NCBI RefSeq assembly: GCF_000020985.1
Contig: NC_011296.1
Coordinates: 62,001 to 126,000 of the forward strand
Reading direction: 5' to 3'
From: Thermodesulfovibrio yellowstonii DSM 11347
GTDB lineage: Bacteria > Nitrospirota > Thermodesulfovibrionia > Thermodesulfovibrionales > Thermodesulfovibrionaceae
DNA: 64,000 nucleotides
Numbering within the stretch: position 1 is the first letter of the stretch; every line of letters begins with the position of its first letter. The notes under the pieces are model-generated. The model did no database searches. It was not told the DNA's origin and saw only the letters and a program-made list of their open reading frames with translations. Shown one piece after another: positions 62,440 to 64,000 of this stretch. Both the position numbers and the translations under genes were made by a program.

Positions 62440-63665
62440 TAGAGATTACATCCATAATTAATATTGCCTTGAGATCACTTATAGCTAATGCCATGAGGTC
62501 TTTTCTTGCTACACTTGGAATTATTATAGGAGTTGGTGCTGTAGTAACAATGGTTGCAATCGGAACAGGTGCAAGTGAAAAAATTTCTGCTCAGATATCA
62601 AGTATGGGAAGCAATTTAATTCTTATTCTTCCGGGAGCTACCACACAGGGTGGTATAAGAATGGGAGCAGGAACACAACAAACTCTTAAAATTGTAGATG
62701 CCGAGGCAATCTCAAAGGAGTGTTCTCAAGTTTCCGCAGTAGCTCCTGTAATATCAGGCACAGCACAGGTTGTTTTTGGGAATCAGAACTGGTCAACTGC
62801 TGTGCTTGGAACAACTCCTGATATGGCTATTGTTCGTGAGTGGGAAATTGTATCAGGAAGATTTTTAACAGAGCAGGATGTAAGAAGTGGAACAAAGGTT
62901 GCTGTAATTGGACAGACTGTTAGTGAAAAGCTTTTCGGAGACCTTGATCCTACCGGAAAATTGATAAGAATAAAGAAAATACCTTTTGAGGTTGTGGGCG
63001 TTCTTGGCAAAAAAGGACAGTCTCCTACAGGACAGGATCAGGATGATATAATATATGTTCCTATTACAACAGCTCAGAGAACACTTTTTGGCAATGTTTT
63101 GCCTGGTAGAGTAAGATTAATTTATGCTAAGGCTGTATCTCTTGAGGCAATTCCTTTGGCAACAGAGCAAATACGAACGCTTCTAAGACAGAGACATAGA
63201 ATTGGACAGGGACAGGAAGATGATTTTACAGTCATGGACTTAACACAGATGTTAAAAACTGCTGAAGAGTCCACAAAAACCATGTCCGTCCTTCTTGGTG
63301 CAATTGCTTCTGTTTCTTTAATAGTAGGTGGAATAGGTATTATGAATATAATGCTTGTTTCGGTTACAGAAAGAACAAGAGAAATTGGAATAAGAATGGC
63401 AGTTGGAGCAAAACCAAAGGATATCAGAATGCAATTTCTTATAGAATCAGTTTTTTTAACCATGATAGGTGGAGTTGTCGGACTTCTTTTTGGAATTGGT
63501 GCTTCGTTAGTTGTATCTTCTATAATGCAATGGCCCGTAAGTATTTCATTGTTTTCAGCTTTGATAGCCTTTAGTTTTTCAGCTTTTGTAGGGATTTTTT
63601 TTGGTTTTTATCCTGCATATAAAGCATCTTCGCTTAATCCAATTGATGCATTAAGGTATGAATAA
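62436..63665 (+). CDS. MacB-type ABC transporter permease
   Basis: A 409-residue permease with one N-terminal helix ([18 protein letters not shown]), a large periplasmic MacB domain and three C-terminal helices of the FtsX fold ([30 protein letters not shown]). In MacB of proteobacteria the ATPase is fused to this part; here they are separate. Likely exports a peptide, lipid or antibiotic; the substrate is unknown. Confidence 0.93.
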   Translation: MIEITSIINIALRSLIANAMRSFLATLGIIIGVGAVVTMVAIGTGASEKISAQISSMGSNLILILPGATTQGGIRMGAGTQQTLKIVDAEAISKECSQVSAVAPVISGTAQVVFGNQNWSTAVLGTTPDMAIVREWEIVSGRFLTEQDVRSGTKVAVIGQTVSEKLFGDLDPTGKLIRIKKIPFEVVGVLGKKGQSPTGQDQDDIIYVPITTAQRTLFGNVLPGRVRLIYAKAVSLEAIPLATEQIRTLLRQRHRIGQGQEDDFTVMDLTQMLKTAEESTKTMSVLLGAIASVSLIVGGIGIMNIMLVSVTERTREIGIRMAVGAKPKDIRMQFLIESVFLTMIGGVVGLLFGIGASLVVSSIMQWPVSISLFSALIAFSFSAFVGIFFGFYPAYKASSLNPIDALRYE

Positions 63666-63667
63666 TC

Positions 63668-63676
63668 TGGTATAAT
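63668..63676 (+). promoter_or_regulatory. Extended -10 promoter of tRNA-Ser
   Basis: TGGTATAAT is a perfect extended -10 box (TGnTATAAT) ending nine bases before the tRNA. No good -35 is needed or seen. Confidence 0.65.
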
Positions 63677-63685
63677 AAAAAAATT

Positions 63686-63772
63686 GGAGGGGTGGCCGAG
63701 TGGTTTAAGGCGGCGGTCTTGAAAACCGCTGTAGGGGTAACTCTACCGGGGGTTCGAATCCCTCCCCCTCCG
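63686..63772 (+). tRNA. tRNA-Ser (anticodon TGA)
   Basis: A complete 87-nt class II tRNA. The acceptor GGAGGGG pairs perfectly with CCCCTCC, with discriminator G. The anticodon stem GCGGT/ACCGC encloses CTTGAAA, giving TGA, which reads TCA. A long variable arm follows. CCA is not encoded. Confidence 0.96.
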
Positions 63773-63843
63773 TTTAAAAATAATTTGCCATAAATCTTCT
63801 GAAGCAGTAAATCTCCAATTGTTGTGGAAAAGGATATTTTCTA

Positions 63844-64000
63844 TCAGGGGTTTGGTTCAATTCCGTAAAATTTAATTTTTTCCCACAAAGCCTTTCGGCT
63901 TATGCCAAGTTTTTTTGCAGCTTCTGTTTTTTTCCATCCGCATTCCTGAAGAGCTTTTATTATCAGATTTTTTTCAAAGTTTTCAATGCATTCTTTAAGT
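63844..64000 (-). CDS. 3' end of a Fis-type response regulator gene (partial)
   Basis: The last 51 codons of a minus-strand gene whose start lies beyond the window. The segment reads as a Fis-type helix-turn-helix (ALQECGWKKTEAAKKLGISR, then KALWEKIKFYGI) and stops at 63844. This is the usual C-terminal domain of NtrC-type sigma-54 activators; the other domains are out of view. Confidence 0.8.
   Translation of the reverse strand, partial: LKECIENFEKNLIIKALQECGWKKTEAAKKLGISRKALWEKIKFYGIEPNP

Overview
The window looks like chromosomal DNA of an AT-rich, anaerobic, diderm bacterium, most likely a Thermodesulfovibrio-type member of the Nitrospirota. This placement is inferred from gene content and codon style; no 16S gene is present. 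An outer membrane is indicated by lpxD/lpxA/lpxI, bamA, skp and two TolC-like proteins. Anaerobic metabolism is suggested by a tungsten-type aldehyde ferredoxin oxidoreductase, SelB and radical SAM enzymes.

Region 1 (1-9480) is a type III-A CRISPR-Cas locus. A short array (4 repeats, 3 spacers) is read leftward from a leader at about 268-456. The effector operon is read rightward: cas10-csm2-csm3-csm4-csm5, a membrane CARF protein, a CARF nuclease of the Can2/Card1 type, the ring nuclease csx3, and cas6. Cas10 has lost the His-Asp pair of its HD nuclease but keeps GGDD. Defence is therefore inferred to run through cyclic oligoadenylate made by Cas10, sensed by a membrane effector and a nuclease, and switched off by Csx3. 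No cas1/cas2 is present.

Region 2 (9533-17869, +) holds comEC, hisH, selB, degP-like, a PIN-TRAM membrane protein and an ispD-ispF fusion. An FMN oxidoreductase is convergent to it. Region 3 (18924-29867) has tRNA-Ala and tRNA-Leu, a TIGR01212 radical SAM gene, comM, a LysE-type exporter, glgB, a nested palindromic repeat, a methyltransferase, a Kef-type antiporter, trpB2, DUF3842, cooT-like and a lipM-like gene.

Region 4 (29725-43391, -) is a run of 13 co-directional envelope and housekeeping genes: ROK kinase, lepA, lepB, ribE, manC, manB, bamA, skp, lpxD, fabZ, lpxA, lpxI and a membrane protein. Divergent from it is fabG-acpP-fabF. Region 5 (46107-47587, +) has three small secreted proteins of unknown function, one built of five exact 16-residue SREFxNIDF repeats.

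Region 6 (47694-56125, -) is leuD-leuB-asd-metK-ahcY followed by a radical SAM/Cys-rich protein, the tungsten-type oxidoreductase and a MoaD-like protein. SAM synthesis and SAH recycling are thus placed directly upstream of a SAM-using putative maturase. Region 7 (56358-63665, +) is a TetR-led export operon with two TolC-like proteins, two HlyD-type adaptors and one split MacB-type ABC transporter. The window closes with tRNA-Ser and the 3' end of a Fis-type response regulator gene.
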